A DNA stretch of 64,000 nucleotides. It comes from Dactylosporangium vinaceum (GTDB taxonomy: Bacteria; Actinomycetota; Actinomycetes; Mycobacteriales; Micromonosporaceae). This document shows, piece by piece, positions 1-8,807 of this stretch. The notes under the pieces are model-generated. The model was not told the origin of the DNA. It did no database searches and saw only the letters and a list, made by a program, of their open reading frames with translations. Every line of letters begins with the position of its first letter. Position 1 is the first letter of the stretch. The stretch spans positions 4,650,001 to 4,714,000 of the forward strand of contig NZ_CP061913.1 of the NCBI RefSeq assembly GCF_019904175.1. The letters run 5' to 3'. The position numbers and the translations under genes were made by a program.

Positions 1-2
1 CC

Positions 3-1085
3 GCGCCCAACAGCTCGTTCAAGTACGTCCTGGCGATGCCGCACGCGTCGGTCATCGAGTCGGGCACGGCGAGCAAGCCCGTCGGCTCCGGCCCGTTCGT
101 GATGGACCACTTCACGCCCGGCCAGGAGATCGTCGTCAACCGCAACCCCAAGTACTGGGACGCGCCGAAGCCGTACGTCGACAAGGTCGTCGAGAAGCTC
201 GGCGTCGACCCGCACGTGCAGCTGCTGTCGCTGCAGAAGGGCACCATCGACCTGATGGGCGACCCGATCCCGGCCGCCGACTACCTCACCGTCGCGGGCG
301 ACGCGGCGCTCAAGCCGCAGATCAAGACGATCGTGAAGCCGTCGACGTACTACGTCACCATGAACACGCAGATGGCGCCGTTCGACAACCCGAAGGTCCG
401 CGAGGCCGTCTCCTACGCCTTCGACCGCACCTTCCTGCTCAAGCTCGTCGCCGGGCAGGGCACCGTCGCCAACGAGTACCTGCCGCCGGGCATCACCGGC
501 TACACCAAGGACAAGCTCGTCCACGACCAGGACATCGCCAAAGCCAAGCAGCTGCTGGCCGAGGCGGGCTTCCCGAACGGCTTCTCGACCACGATGTACT
601 CGTGGAACACCTCGCCGTGGACCGCGCTGCTGCCCCAGCTGCAGCAGGACCTCGGCAAGATCGGCATCACGGTCGACGCGAAGCCGGTGCAGCAGAGCGC
701 GTTCTTCGACCTCGCCGGCACCCCGAACAAGGCGCCGATGACGCTGACGTTCTGGGTCGCGGACTACCCCGACGCCAGCGACTTCTACCAGGCCCTGCTG
801 TCCTGCGGGGCGGCGATCCCGGGCGGGCAGAACTACCCGTTCTACTGCAACAAGAACGTCGACGCCCTGGTCGACCAGGCCCTCGCGGCCAAGGACAACG
901 ACGCCGCCACGGCGATCTACGTCCAGGCGACCAAGGCGATGCTCGCCGACAACCCGGTCGTGCCGCTCTACTACGGCTCCAAGACCGAGGTGTTCGGCAA
1001 GACCGTCGGCGGCTACCACTCGCAGCCGATCTGGGGCTGGGACATGACCAACTACTGGAAGACGACGGGCACCGCCAGTCGCTGA
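3..1085 (+). CDS. ABC transporter solute-binding protein, family 5 (peptide type), 5' truncated
   Basis: Extracytoplasmic binding protein of a Dpp/Opp-type importer. The reading frame is open from base 3, so the signal peptide and N-terminal lobe lie outside the window; about 360 residues are visible of the roughly 520-550 usual for the family. Family hallmarks seen are the GSGPF motif followed by the V-N-RNPKYW motif, the NT-PFDN-KVREAVSYAFDR segment, and the FPNGF stretch near the middle. It ends 72 bases before the ATPase genes, and a GC-rich hairpin sits in that gap, which fits higher expression of the binding protein than of the membrane components. Substrate is unknown; peptide is inferred from the family and from the downstream proteases. 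Confidence 0.92.
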   Translation, partial: APNSSFKYVLAMPHASVIESGTASKPVGSGPFVMDHFTPGQEIVVNRNPKYWDAPKPYVDKVVEKLGVDPHVQLLSLQKGTIDLMGDPIPAADYLTVAGDAALKPQIKTIVKPSTYYVTMNTQMAPFDNPKVREAVSYAFDRTFLLKLVAGQGTVANEYLPPGITGYTKDKLVHDQDIAKAKQLLAEAGFPNGFSTTMYSWNTSPWTALLPQLQQDLGKIGITVDAKPVQQSAFFDLAGTPNKAPMTLTFWVADYPDASDFYQALLSCGAAIPGGQNYPFYCNKNVDALVDQALAAKDNDAATAIYVQATKAMLADNPVVPLYYGSKTEVFGKTVGGYHSQPIWGWDMTNYWKTTGTASR

Positions 1086-1094
1086 CCCGGTACT

Positions 1095-1135
1095 CCCGCC
1101 GGGGGTCGCTGAGCACACTCGAGGCCCCCGGCGGG
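1095..1135 (+). terminator. GC-rich hairpin between binding protein and transporter genes (attenuator/partial terminator)
   Basis: An 11-bp perfect stem, CCCGCCGGGGG at 1095-1105 pairing with CCCCCGGCGGG at 1125-1135, with a 19-base loop and no U-tract. It lies ten bases after the stop codon of the binding-protein gene and before the ATPase gene. Such hairpins commonly protect the upstream mRNA 3' end and reduce read-through; that role is inferred. Confidence 0.55.
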
Positions 1136-1157
1136 GCGCCCAGACGAGGACACCGAT

Positions 1158-2135
1158 GTGACAACCCTCCTTGAGGTCGACGACCTCACCGTCGACTTCG
1201 ACCGCGACGGTGAGCGCTCCGCCGCCGTGCGCGGCGTCTCCTTCGCGGTCGGGGCCGGCGAGCGGGTCGGCATCGTCGGCGAGTCCGGCTCCGGCAAGTC
1301 CGTGACCGCCCAGGCCGTCATGCGACTGCTGCCGCAGACCGCGGGCGTCGGCGGGCAGGTCCGCTTCGACGGCCACGACGTGCTGACGTTCGACGCGAAA
1401 CGCCTCGCCCGGTGGCGCGGCGCCGACATCGCCATGGTCTTCCAGGACCCGATGTCCAGCCTCAACCCGCTGCTGCGGATCGGCACCCAGCTCGCCGAGG
1501 GCCTGCGCCACCACCGCGGGCTCGGCAAGGCGGCGGCCCGGGAGGAGTCGGCCCGGCTGCTGCGCACCGTCGGCATCGGCGATGCCGAGCGGCGCCTGAA
1601 GGAGTACCCCCACGCGTTCTCCGGGGGTATGCGCCAGCGGGTCTGCATCGCCATCGCGGCCGCCTGCACACCACGGCTGATCGTGGCCGACGAGCCGACC
1701 ACCGCGCTCGACGTCACCGTGCAGGCCCAGGTGCTCGACCTGCTCGACGAGCTCACCGACTCGCACGGCACGGCCACCATCCTGATCAGCCACGACCTCG
1801 GCGTCGTGTCGAGCTTCTGCGACCGGATCCTCATCATGTACGCCGGCCGCGTCGTCGAGTCGGGCCCGACGGACGAGATCGTGGCGCGCCCGACCCACCC
1901 CTACACGCGGGCGCTGCTCGACTCCATCCCGCGGCTGCGCGGCGACCTGCCCCGGCGGCTGCCCACGATCCCGGGCGCACCGCCGTTCGGCGGCGTCCCG
2001 GCCGGGCAGTGCTCGTTCGCCGGCCGCTGCCCCCGCGCCCAGGACCTGTGCCGCACCGTCGACCCGCAGCTGCGCCCCACCGGCCCCGGCGTGTCGGCCG
2101 CCTGCCACTTCCCGCTGGGGGACGGCGATGCCTGA
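1158..2135 (+). CDS. Peptide ABC transporter ATP-binding protein (DppD/OppD type)
   Basis: Cytoplasmic ATPase of 325 residues energising the adjacent permeases. Visible motifs are the Walker A GESGSGKS near residue 43, the signature FSGGMRQR, Walker B LIVADEPTTALD, and the C-terminal oligopeptide-transporter extension with Cys residues (QCSFAGRCPRA...C) found in DppD/OppD proteins. The GTG start at 1158 follows GAGGA at 1146-1150 with 7-base spacing; an ATG at 1156 would stop at once. Its end overlaps the next ATPase by 8 bases, showing translational coupling. Confidence 0.95.
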   Translation: MTTLLEVDDLTVDFDRDGERSAAVRGVSFAVGAGERVGIVGESGSGKSVTAQAVMRLLPQTAGVGGQVRFDGHDVLTFDAKRLARWRGADIAMVFQDPMSSLNPLLRIGTQLAEGLRHHRGLGKAAAREESARLLRTVGIGDAERRLKEYPHAFSGGMRQRVCIAIAAACTPRLIVADEPTTALDVTVQAQVLDLLDELTDSHGTATILISHDLGVVSSFCDRILIMYAGRVVESGPTDEIVARPTHPYTRALLDSIPRLRGDLPRRLPTIPGAPPFGGVPAGQCSFAGRCPRAQDLCRTVDPQLRPTGPGVSAACHFPLGDGDA

Positions 2136-2916
2136 ACCCGCCGTGGACGTCCGCGACCTCAGCGTCGCCTACCGCAAGCGCACCGCCGTCGACGCCGTCA
2201 GCTTCACCATCGAGCCCGGCCGGACGCTCGGCCTCGCGGGGGAGTCCGGCTCCGGCAAGAGCAGCGTGGCCCGGGCCATCATGCGGGTCGTCGACCCCAG
2301 CGGCGGCTCGGTGCGCATCGGCGGCCAGGAGGTCACCCGGCTCAAGGGCACCGGCCTGCGCCGGTTCCGCCAGCACATGCAGATGGTGTTCCAGGACCCG
2401 TACGACTCGCTCAACCCGCGGCTCACCGTCGGCGAGAACGTCGCCGAGGCGCTCGTCGCCGCCGGGGTGCCCCGCCCCGACCACACGATCCGGGTCCGCG
2501 AGCTCTTCGGCCGGGTCGGGCTGCCGGCCGCGTTCACCGGCCGCTACCCGCACCAGCTCTCCGGCGGGCAGCGGCAGCGGGTCTCCATCGCCCGCGCGCT
2601 CGCGGTGGGCCCGCAGGTGCTGGTCTGCGACGAGGCGGTATCGGCGCTCGACGTGTCGGTCCGCGCCCAGATCCTCAACCTGCTCAAGGACCTGCAGGAG
2701 GCCGACGGGCTGGCGTACCTGTTCATCTCGCACGACATGTCCACGCTGCGGTTCATGGCCGACGACATCGCGATCATGCAGGGCGGCCGGATCGTCGAGA
2801 CGGGCCCGAGCGCGGCCGTGTTCGCGAACCCGTCGCACGAGTACACCCGAAGCCTTATCGCGGCTGTTCCCGAGCCCGGCTCCGGAAGGAGGCAACGCCG
2901 TGACCGCACCGCTTGA
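2128..2916 (+). CDS. Peptide ABC transporter ATP-binding protein (DppF/OppF type)
   Basis: Second ATPase of the importer, 262 residues. Walker A GESGSGKS, signature LSGGQRQR and Walker B VLVCDEAVSALD are visible; the DEP triplet common in the family is DEA here, a tolerated change in DppF proteins. It forms the heterodimer with the preceding ATPase, whose reading frame it overlaps by 8 bases. Its own 3' end overlaps the following permease start by 17 bases. It lacks the long C-terminal Cys-containing domain of its partner but is close to the usual minimal DppF length. Confidence 0.94.
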   Translation: MPEPAVDVRDLSVAYRKRTAVDAVSFTIEPGRTLGLAGESGSGKSSVARAIMRVVDPSGGSVRIGGQEVTRLKGTGLRRFRQHMQMVFQDPYDSLNPRLTVGENVAEALVAAGVPRPDHTIRVRELFGRVGLPAAFTGRYPHQLSGGQRQRVSIARALAVGPQVLVCDEAVSALDVSVRAQILNLLKDLQEADGLAYLFISHDMSTLRFMADDIAIMQGGRIVETGPSAAVFANPSHEYTRSLIAAVPEPGSGRRQRRDRTA

Positions 2917-3811
2917 ACTGCCCAACATGGAAGGCACCGAGGTCGCCGCGCCCGGATTCTGGCGGCGGGCCCGGCGCAGCCTGCGCCACGACTGGCCGGC
3001 GCTGGTGTCGATCGTCCTGCTGATCCTGCTCGCCCTCGCCGCGATCCTGGCGCCGCTGCTCGCCCCGCACCCACCCCTGACCACCTACCCCGAGGGCCTG
3101 GAAGCCACCGGCGCACCCGTCGGGCCCGGCGGCGGGTTCCCGCTCGGCGCCGACCCCAACGGCCGCGACGTGCTGTCCCGGCTGCTCTACGGCGCCCGGG
3201 TGTCGCTCGTCATCGGCATCCTCGCCAACGGCCTGGCGACGGTCCTCGGCGTGCTCGTCGGGCTTGTCGCCGGCTACCTCGGCGGCTGGGTCGAGACCGT
3301 GCTCATGCGGATCACCGACGTGGTCATGTCGTTCCCGATCCTGCTGTTCTGCATCGCCCTCATCTCGGTCACGGGCCCCAGCGCCCGCAACGTCGTCATC
3401 GTCATCGCGCTCATCTACTGGACCGCGCTGGCCCGCATCATCCGCAGCCTCGTGCTGTCGCTCAAGGAGCGCGAGTTCATCGTCGCCGCGCGGACGCTCG
3501 GCCTGTCGCACTGGCGGATCATGCGCAGGCACCTGTTCCCGCACCTGGTGCCGACGACCATCGTCTACGCCACCCTCGGCGTCGCCTCCTCCATCCTCAT
3601 CGAGGCGTCGCTGTCGTTCCTCGGCGTCGGCGTGCCCGTCCCGGACCCGTCCTGGGGCCAGATGATCGAGCAGGGCAAGGAGTACTTCACCATCGCGCCC
3701 TGGCTGCTGTTCTTCCCCGGCATCGCCCTGCTGCTGACCGTTCTGTCGTTCAACCTCGCCGGCGACTGGCTGCGCGACCTGCTCGACCCGACCGCCCCGG
3801 AGCGCCGCTGA
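2900..3811 (+). CDS. Peptide ABC transporter permease (DppC type)
   Basis: Inner-membrane permease of 303 residues with a cytoplasmic N-terminus and about six membrane helices; the first helix is the Leu/Ile-rich VSIVLLILLALAAILAPLLA near residues 33-55. The EAA loop that contacts the ATPases is seen as EREFIVAARTLGLSHWRIM. The GTG start at 2900 is preceded by a perfect AAGGAGG at 2886-2892 with 7-base spacing, inside the end of the ATPase gene. The frame stays open far upstream, but that stretch is antisense-like shadow within the ATPases. It pairs with the DppB-type permease directly downstream. Confidence 0.94.
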   Translation: MTAPLELPNMEGTEVAAPGFWRRARRSLRHDWPALVSIVLLILLALAAILAPLLAPHPPLTTYPEGLEATGAPVGPGGGFPLGADPNGRDVLSRLLYGARVSLVIGILANGLATVLGVLVGLVAGYLGGWVETVLMRITDVVMSFPILLFCIALISVTGPSARNVVIVIALIYWTALARIIRSLVLSLKEREFIVAARTLGLSHWRIMRRHLFPHLVPTTIVYATLGVASSILIEASLSFLGVGVPVPDPSWGQMIEQGKEYFTIAPWLLFFPGIALLLTVLSFNLAGDWLRDLLDPTAPERR

Positions 3812-3812
3812 C

Positions 3813-4739
3813 ATGGGCAAGTTCTTGCTGCGCCGGCTGCCGCAGGCGATCGTCGTGCTCTTCGGCGTCGTCACCCTCGCGTTCTTCATGACCCACGTCG
3901 TGCCCGGCGACCCGGCCCGGCTCATCGCGGGCCCCAACGCCAGCGCGGCCACCGTCGCCTCCATCCACACCCAGCTCGGCCTGGACCGCAGCCTCGGCTA
4001 CCAGTACTGGACCTACCTGCGCCAGGTGATCCACGGCGACCTCGGCACCAGCTACGCCCTGCAGGGCACCTCCGTCGGCGAGGCCATCCGGCGGGCGGTG
4101 CCGGTCAGCGCGGCCGTCGCCCTGCTCGGCGTGCTGTTCGAGGTGCTGCTCGGCGTGCCGGCCGGGATCGTCGCCGCCTACCGGCCCAAGGGCCTGCTCG
4201 ACCGGGCCGTCACCCTGGCCTCGCTCGTCGGGCTGTCCGCACCGCCGTTCTGGCTCGGCCTGCTGCTGCTCTACGCCCTCGCCTACAAGTCGAGCGTCTT
4301 CCCGCTCAGCGGCTACGAGTCGCCGTACCTCAACTACCTGATCCTGCCCGCCTTCACCCTCGGCCTGGGCGGCGCCGCCTGGTACGCCCGGCTCACCCGC
4401 ACCAACATGCTCGAGGCCCTGCGCAGCCCCTACGTGCAGACCGCCCGGGCCAAGGGCATGCCGGAGCGCGTCGTGCTCCTGCGGCACTGCCTGCGCAACG
4501 TGCTCAGCCCGCTGCTGACCATGCTCGGCATGGACCTCGGCTACTTCCTCGGCGGCGTCGTCGTCATCGAGTCCGTGTTCGGCCTGCCCGGCATCGGCAA
4601 GCTCACGTTCGACGCCATCGGCACCCTCGACATCCCGATGATCACCGGCGCCGTGCTGTTCGCCGCGTTCTTCATCGTCCTCATGAACCTCCTCGTCGAC
4701 CTCGCATATGCCGCCATCGATCCCCGCGTGCGGCGGTAG
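3813..4739 (+). CDS. Peptide ABC transporter permease (DppB type)
   Basis: 308-residue membrane permease, partner of the DppC-type protein that ends 2 bases earlier. It begins MGKFLLRRLPQAIVVLFGV, the usual DppB first helix, and contains the FMTHVVPGDPA motif and the large periplasmic loop typical of DppB. The EAA loop is seen as SPYVQTARAKGMPERVVL. The order DppC then DppB is reversed from E. coli but common in actinobacteria. No anomaly was seen in length or composition. Confidence 0.94.
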   Translation: MGKFLLRRLPQAIVVLFGVVTLAFFMTHVVPGDPARLIAGPNASAATVASIHTQLGLDRSLGYQYWTYLRQVIHGDLGTSYALQGTSVGEAIRRAVPVSAAVALLGVLFEVLLGVPAGIVAAYRPKGLLDRAVTLASLVGLSAPPFWLGLLLLYALAYKSSVFPLSGYESPYLNYLILPAFTLGLGGAAWYARLTRTNMLEALRSPYVQTARAKGMPERVVLLRHCLRNVLSPLLTMLGMDLGYFLGGVVVIESVFGLPGIGKLTFDAIGTLDIPMITGAVLFAAFFIVLMNLLVDLAYAAIDPRVRR

Positions 4740-4764
4740 TACCCCCTCGAAAGGAACGCCTGTT

Positions 4765-5892
4765 ATGAGCGACAAACTCCGCGTCGCCGTCGTCGGCTCG
4801 GGCCGCTGGGCCCAGCGCGCACACATCCCCGGCTGGCAGCGCGACCCGCGCGCCGAGGTCGTGGCCGTGGCCGACACGGACGAGGCCACGGTCAACGAGG
4901 CCGGCGAGCGGTTCGGCGTGCCCAAGCGGGTCACCGACTACCGCGAGCTGCTCGACGACCCGGGCATCGACGTCATCGACGTGGCCACCGCCAACCGGGC
5001 GCACTTCGAGATCTCCGCCGCCGCCCTCGACGCCGGCAAGCACGTGCTGTGCGAGAAGCCCGTCCACCACGACTACCGCCAGACCCGGGCCCTGTCGGAG
5101 CTGGCCCGGGCCAAGGGCCTCAAGACCAAGCTGGGCTTCACGTTCCGCTACGCCCCGGCGATCCAGTACGCCAAGCACCTCATCGACACCGGGTTCGTCG
5201 GGCAGCCGTACGTCTTCAACGGCTACGAGCAGAACAGCCAATGGATCGACCCGGCCACCCCGATGCGCCAGGTCGACCCGCACGCCGACCCGGCCGTGAT
5301 CGCCACCTCGTCCATCGAGGGATACGGCGCCCCGATCATCGACATCATGCACTGGTGGGCCGGCACCGACCTGCAGTCCGTCGTCGGCACCATGCGCAAC
5401 TTCGTGCCCGAGCGGATGGTCCGCGACACCGGCCTCATGCAGCGGCTCAACATCGACGACGGCGACATGTGGATCGCCGAGTTCGACGGCGGCCTGCTCG
5501 CCTCCGTCCAGTCCTCCTACGTCACCGTCGGCAACTTCCCCGGCATCGAGGCCCGCATCTACGGCTCCGAGGGCGCCATCATCGTGCGGCTGGTCGAGGA
5601 GTTCGGCATCTGCCAGACCATCAGGACCGCCACCCGCCACGAGGTCGAGTTCGTCGAGCGGGAGATCCCGCAGGAGTTCTTCCCCGAGGGCGGGCACTCC
5701 CGCGAGGACTGGGACTTCCTGTTCTACTCCAACCTCTGCGCCGACTTCACCACCGAGATCCTCTCCGGCAGCCCCCAGAACCAGGGCGACTTCGGCCAGG
5801 GCGCGCTGGTGCAGGAGACCATCAACGCCTTCGAGCGCTCGTTCCGCACCCGTGCGTGGGTCTCCCTGCCGCTCACCGAGGACGCAGCATGA
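4765..5892 (+). CDS. Gfo/Idh/MocA family oxidoreductase
   Basis: NAD(P)-dependent oxidoreductase of 375 residues, usually acting on sugars, inositols or related polyols. The N-terminal Rossmann motif VVGSGRWAQRAH is at residues 8-19, and the EKP motif (GKHVLCEKPVHHD) places the conserved Lys near residue 98. The second half has the expected open-sheet substrate domain with a conserved H-WW pattern (DIMHWWAG). The ATG at 4765 has AAGGAA at 4751-4755; the frame also extends upstream to 4708 without a ribosome site. It lies 25 bases after the permease and overlaps TldD by 4 bases (ATGA), so it is a true operon member; its link to peptide uptake is unexplained. Confidence 0.92.
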   Translation: MSDKLRVAVVGSGRWAQRAHIPGWQRDPRAEVVAVADTDEATVNEAGERFGVPKRVTDYRELLDDPGIDVIDVATANRAHFEISAAALDAGKHVLCEKPVHHDYRQTRALSELARAKGLKTKLGFTFRYAPAIQYAKHLIDTGFVGQPYVFNGYEQNSQWIDPATPMRQVDPHADPAVIATSSIEGYGAPIIDIMHWWAGTDLQSVVGTMRNFVPERMVRDTGLMQRLNIDDGDMWIAEFDGGLLASVQSSYVTVGNFPGIEARIYGSEGAIIVRLVEEFGICQTIRTATRHEVEFVEREIPQEFFPEGGHSREDWDFLFYSNLCADFTTEILSGSPQNQGDFGQGALVQETINAFERSFRTRAWVSLPLTEDAA

Positions 5893-7355
5893 CCTGGGGC
5901 TCCCTGCACGACGACGCCGTGGCCGCCCGCATCCTCGACGCCGCCCTCAGCACTGTCTCGGGCAAGGTCCAGTTCGCCGATGCGCGGCTCATCGAGGCCG
6001 AGGAGCTGCGGTCGTACCTGCAGAAGGGCGCCGACCCCGACGAGCGGATCGAGCAGAACATCGGCATCGGCGTGCGGGTGCTCGTGGACGGCCAGTGGGG
6101 CTTCGCCGCCCGCCCCCTGACCGAGGAGTCCGACGCCGCGGCGGCCGCGGCCCAGGCCCACGGCGTCGCCGTCGCCCTGGCCGGGCACGGGAAGCCGACC
6201 GAGCTGCCGCCGCGGGAGCCGTCCAGCGGGCGCTACGAGACGGCCGTCGAGCAGGACCCGTTCGCGGTCGGCGGGGCGCAGCGGCAGGAGCTGCTCGCCG
6301 CGTGGCTCGCCGCCGCGTCCGCGCCCGCCGAGGTCGCCGCCGCCCAGGCCGGGATCAACGCCAAGCGCCAGCACCGCCACTACGCCGACACCGAGGGCTC
6401 CCGCCAGCACCAGCACTTCACCGAGACCGGCGCGATGCTCGTGGTCACCGCCAGCGGCCACGGTGACGTGCAGCGGCGCAGCTACCCGAACTCGTTCCAC
6501 GGCAACACGGCGGCGGCCGGCTGGGAGTACCTCGCCTCGCTGCGCATGCTGGACAACGCGGCCCGGGTCGGGGAGGAGGCCGTGCAGCTGCTGACCGCCC
6601 CCGTCGCCCCGGCCGGGCACGCCGACGTCATCATCGGCGCGCAGCAGGTGTCACTGCAGATCCACGAGTCGTGCGGGCACGCGCTGGAGCTCGACCGGAT
6701 GCTCGGCGACGAGGCCAACTACGCCGGCACCTCGTTCATCAAACCCTCGGACGTGGGGTCGCTGCGCTACGGCTCGCCGGCCGTCACCATCACCTCCGAC
6801 CCGACGGTGCCCGGCACCCGGGGCTCGTTCGCCTTCGACGACGAGGGGACACCGGCCCGCGGTACCCACCTGATCGACGCCGGGATCGTGCGCAACACCC
6901 TGTCCAACCGCGACTCGGCCGCCCGGGCCGGGCTGGCGCTGACCGGCGCGGCCCGCTCCGACGGCTGGGGCTACCTGCCGGTCTGCTTCGCCACCCACGT
7001 GTTCCTGCAGCCCGGCGACGGCGGCACCCTCGACGAGCTCCTCGCGCGGCTCGGCGACGGCTACTACATCGACGACAACCGCAGCTGGTCGATCGACAAC
7101 CAGCGGCTCAACTTCCAGTTCGGCACCGAGGTCGCCTACGAGGTCAAGCGCGGGCGGCGCGGCCGGCTGCTGAAGAACTTCTCCTACGGCGGCGTCACCC
7201 CGCAGTTCTGGGGCTCGGTCGAGGCCGTCGCCGGGCCGTCGGAGTTCCGCGCGTTCGGCTACCCGTGCGGCAAGGGCGAGCCGAAGCAGTGGGGCTTCCT
7301 CAGCCACGGCGCCGCCCCGATGTTGGTGCGCAATCTCAGGATCGGAGTCGCGTGA
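5889..7355 (+). CDS. tldD: TldD-type metalloprotease subunit
   Basis: Zinc metalloprotease subunit of the TldD/TldE (TldD/PmbA, U62) family, 488 residues. The catalytic HExxxH motif is visible as HESCGH, placing ligands H259, E260 and H264. In characterised TldD/E systems (microcin B17, CcdA, other unfolded peptides) the two subunits form a tunnel-like dimer that degrades or trims peptides. The ATG overlaps the preceding stop by 4 bases, and the stop overlaps the TldE start by one base (TGATG), so the two subunits are translationally coupled. Its clustering with a peptide importer suggests that an imported or matured peptide is the substrate; this is inference. Confidence 0.95.
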   Translation: MTWGSLHDDAVAARILDAALSTVSGKVQFADARLIEAEELRSYLQKGADPDERIEQNIGIGVRVLVDGQWGFAARPLTEESDAAAAAAQAHGVAVALAGHGKPTELPPREPSSGRYETAVEQDPFAVGGAQRQELLAAWLAAASAPAEVAAAQAGINAKRQHRHYADTEGSRQHQHFTETGAMLVVTASGHGDVQRRSYPNSFHGNTAAAGWEYLASLRMLDNAARVGEEAVQLLTAPVAPAGHADVIIGAQQVSLQIHESCGHALELDRMLGDEANYAGTSFIKPSDVGSLRYGSPAVTITSDPTVPGTRGSFAFDDEGTPARGTHLIDAGIVRNTLSNRDSAARAGLALTGAARSDGWGYLPVCFATHVFLQPGDGGTLDELLARLGDGYYIDDNRSWSIDNQRLNFQFGTEVAYEVKRGRRGRLLKNFSYGGVTPQFWGSVEAVAGPSEFRAFGYPCGKGEPKQWGFLSHGAAPMLVRNLRIGVA

Positions 7356-8722
7356 TGTTCGCCCCAGTGGACCCCGACCGGCTGCTCGACGGTTTGGCGC
7401 GGGCGGCTTCCGCGGCCGCCGCCGACGCGGTGGAGATCGCGCTGCTGGGCAAGGCGGGGGAGTACACCCGCTTCGCCGGCGGCCGCGTGCACCAGCCGCA
7501 GGACATCACCGAGACGCAGTACACCGTGCGGGCCGTCGTCGACGGGCACGCCGCCCGGGCCGCCACCGGCGTGCTCGGCGGCCTCGACGCCGCCGTCGCC
7601 CGCGCCGCCGAGCTCGCCCGGGCCCTCGCCAAGTCCGCCGACCGCCCCGGCACCGCGACGATCGCCGCGCCCGCGCCCGGGCCCGACCTCGAGCTGTGGC
7701 ACGACGACACCGCCGCGTTCGACGCCGGTGCCCGCTCCGCCCTGGCCGGGGACACCATGCGCCAGGCCGAGGCGGCCGGCGGGCACGCGGCCGGGATGTT
7801 CGGCCGGGCCGTCACCCAGCTCGCCGTCGTCAACAGCAACGGCGTCGCCCGCCAGACCCTCGCCACCGAGGCGATCGGGACGCTTACCGCGACCGTCGGC
7901 GAGCGCGGGGCCGAAGGGACCTCGCACTGGATCGACCTGCACCGCTCGGCCGCGGCGCTCAACGCCGGGGAGTCGGTGCAGCGGACCGTCCGCGAGGCCG
8001 TCGCCGGGCGGGGCCGCGGGCCGCTCCCGGACGGGCACTACACCGTCGTGCTCGGCCCTCAGGCGGCCGGAGAACTGCTCGGCTTCCTGGAGGCGTTCGG
8101 CTTCGGCGGCGACCTCGCCGCGGCCGGCGTCGGCCTCGTCGCCCAGCGCGCCGGGGAGCGGATCGCCTCCACCCTCGTGCACGTGGCCGACGACGCCACC
8201 GCGCCCTACGGGCTGCCGATCGGGTTCGACCTGGAGGGCACCCCGAAGTCGCGGGTGCCGCTGCTGGCCGCCGGGGTCGTCGGGCACGCGGTGACCGACC
8301 TGGCCACCGCCCGGGCCCTCGGGACCGCCTCGACCGGCCACGCCCACGTCGCCCGGGAGGAGCCGCCGAGCCCGGTCGCGGCGAACCTCGTGCTCAGCCC
8401 CGGCGAGCAGACCGAGGAGGAGCTCATCGCCGGCGTCGAGCGCGGCGTCTACGTGCAGCGGTTCTGGTACACCCGGCTCGTCGACCGGGTCGCGGGCACC
8501 ATCACCGGCGTCAGCCGCGACGGCTGCTTCCTCATCGACAACGGCCGCCTCGCCGCGCCCGTGGCCGGGGCCCGGTTCACGCACTCGGTCCTCGACCTGC
8601 TCGCCACGGTCGACGGGCTGGGCCGCACCGTGCGCTCCCAGCCGGTGATGAACGTCTGGAACGGCGCCGTGAGCGCTCCCGCCCTGCGCGGGCACGGCTT
8701 CCGGTTCGGAGCGGCGGCATGA
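7355..8722 (+). CDS. tldE: TldE/PmbA-type metalloprotease partner subunit
   Basis: 455-residue partner of TldD. It belongs to the same fold family but shows no HExxxH motif, as expected for TldE/PmbA, which does not carry the active-site zinc ligands. Recognisable C-terminal features are FDLEGTPKSRVPLL and the GVERGVYVQRFWYTR region followed by a conserved LIDNG segment. The ATG at 7355 overlaps the TldD stop by one base. The stop codon at 8720-8722 lies inside a short inverted-repeat element that separates this gene from the DUF4438 pair. Confidence 0.93.
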   Translation: MFAPVDPDRLLDGLARAASAAAADAVEIALLGKAGEYTRFAGGRVHQPQDITETQYTVRAVVDGHAARAATGVLGGLDAAVARAAELARALAKSADRPGTATIAAPAPGPDLELWHDDTAAFDAGARSALAGDTMRQAEAAGGHAAGMFGRAVTQLAVVNSNGVARQTLATEAIGTLTATVGERGAEGTSHWIDLHRSAAALNAGESVQRTVREAVAGRGRGPLPDGHYTVVLGPQAAGELLGFLEAFGFGGDLAAAGVGLVAQRAGERIASTLVHVADDATAPYGLPIGFDLEGTPKSRVPLLAAGVVGHAVTDLATARALGTASTGHAHVAREEPPSPVAANLVLSPGEQTEEELIAGVERGVYVQRFWYTRLVDRVAGTITGVSRDGCFLIDNGRLAAPVAGARFTHSVLDLLATVDGLGRTVRSQPVMNVWNGAVSAPALRGHGFRFGAAA

Positions 8723-8754
8723 GCGGTACGGAGCGCAGCGGAGTGGCCGCTCAT
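8719..8754. repeat. Short inverted-repeat element A, overlapping the tldE stop codon
   Basis: Perfect 8-bp arms ATGAGCGG (8719-8726) and CCGCTCAT (8747-8754) around a 20-base loop. The stop codon is inside the left arm. A second copy with the same arm length, loop length and 15 of 20 loop bases lies at 10456-10491, also starting on a stop codon. The arms differ between copies but in each copy they still pair, so the pairing is conserved rather than the bases. Confidence 0.6.
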
Positions 8755-8807
8755 CAGTGTTGCAGCTCGGGGCTCAGGGCGGCGCCGGAGCTTGCGGAGG
8801 TGCCGGC

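Noticed and set aside
3750..5697. Long minus-strand frames across the permease and Gfo/Idh genes
   Set aside because: Opposite strand encodes recognisable conserved proteins; these frames have no domain and the skewed composition of GC artefacts.
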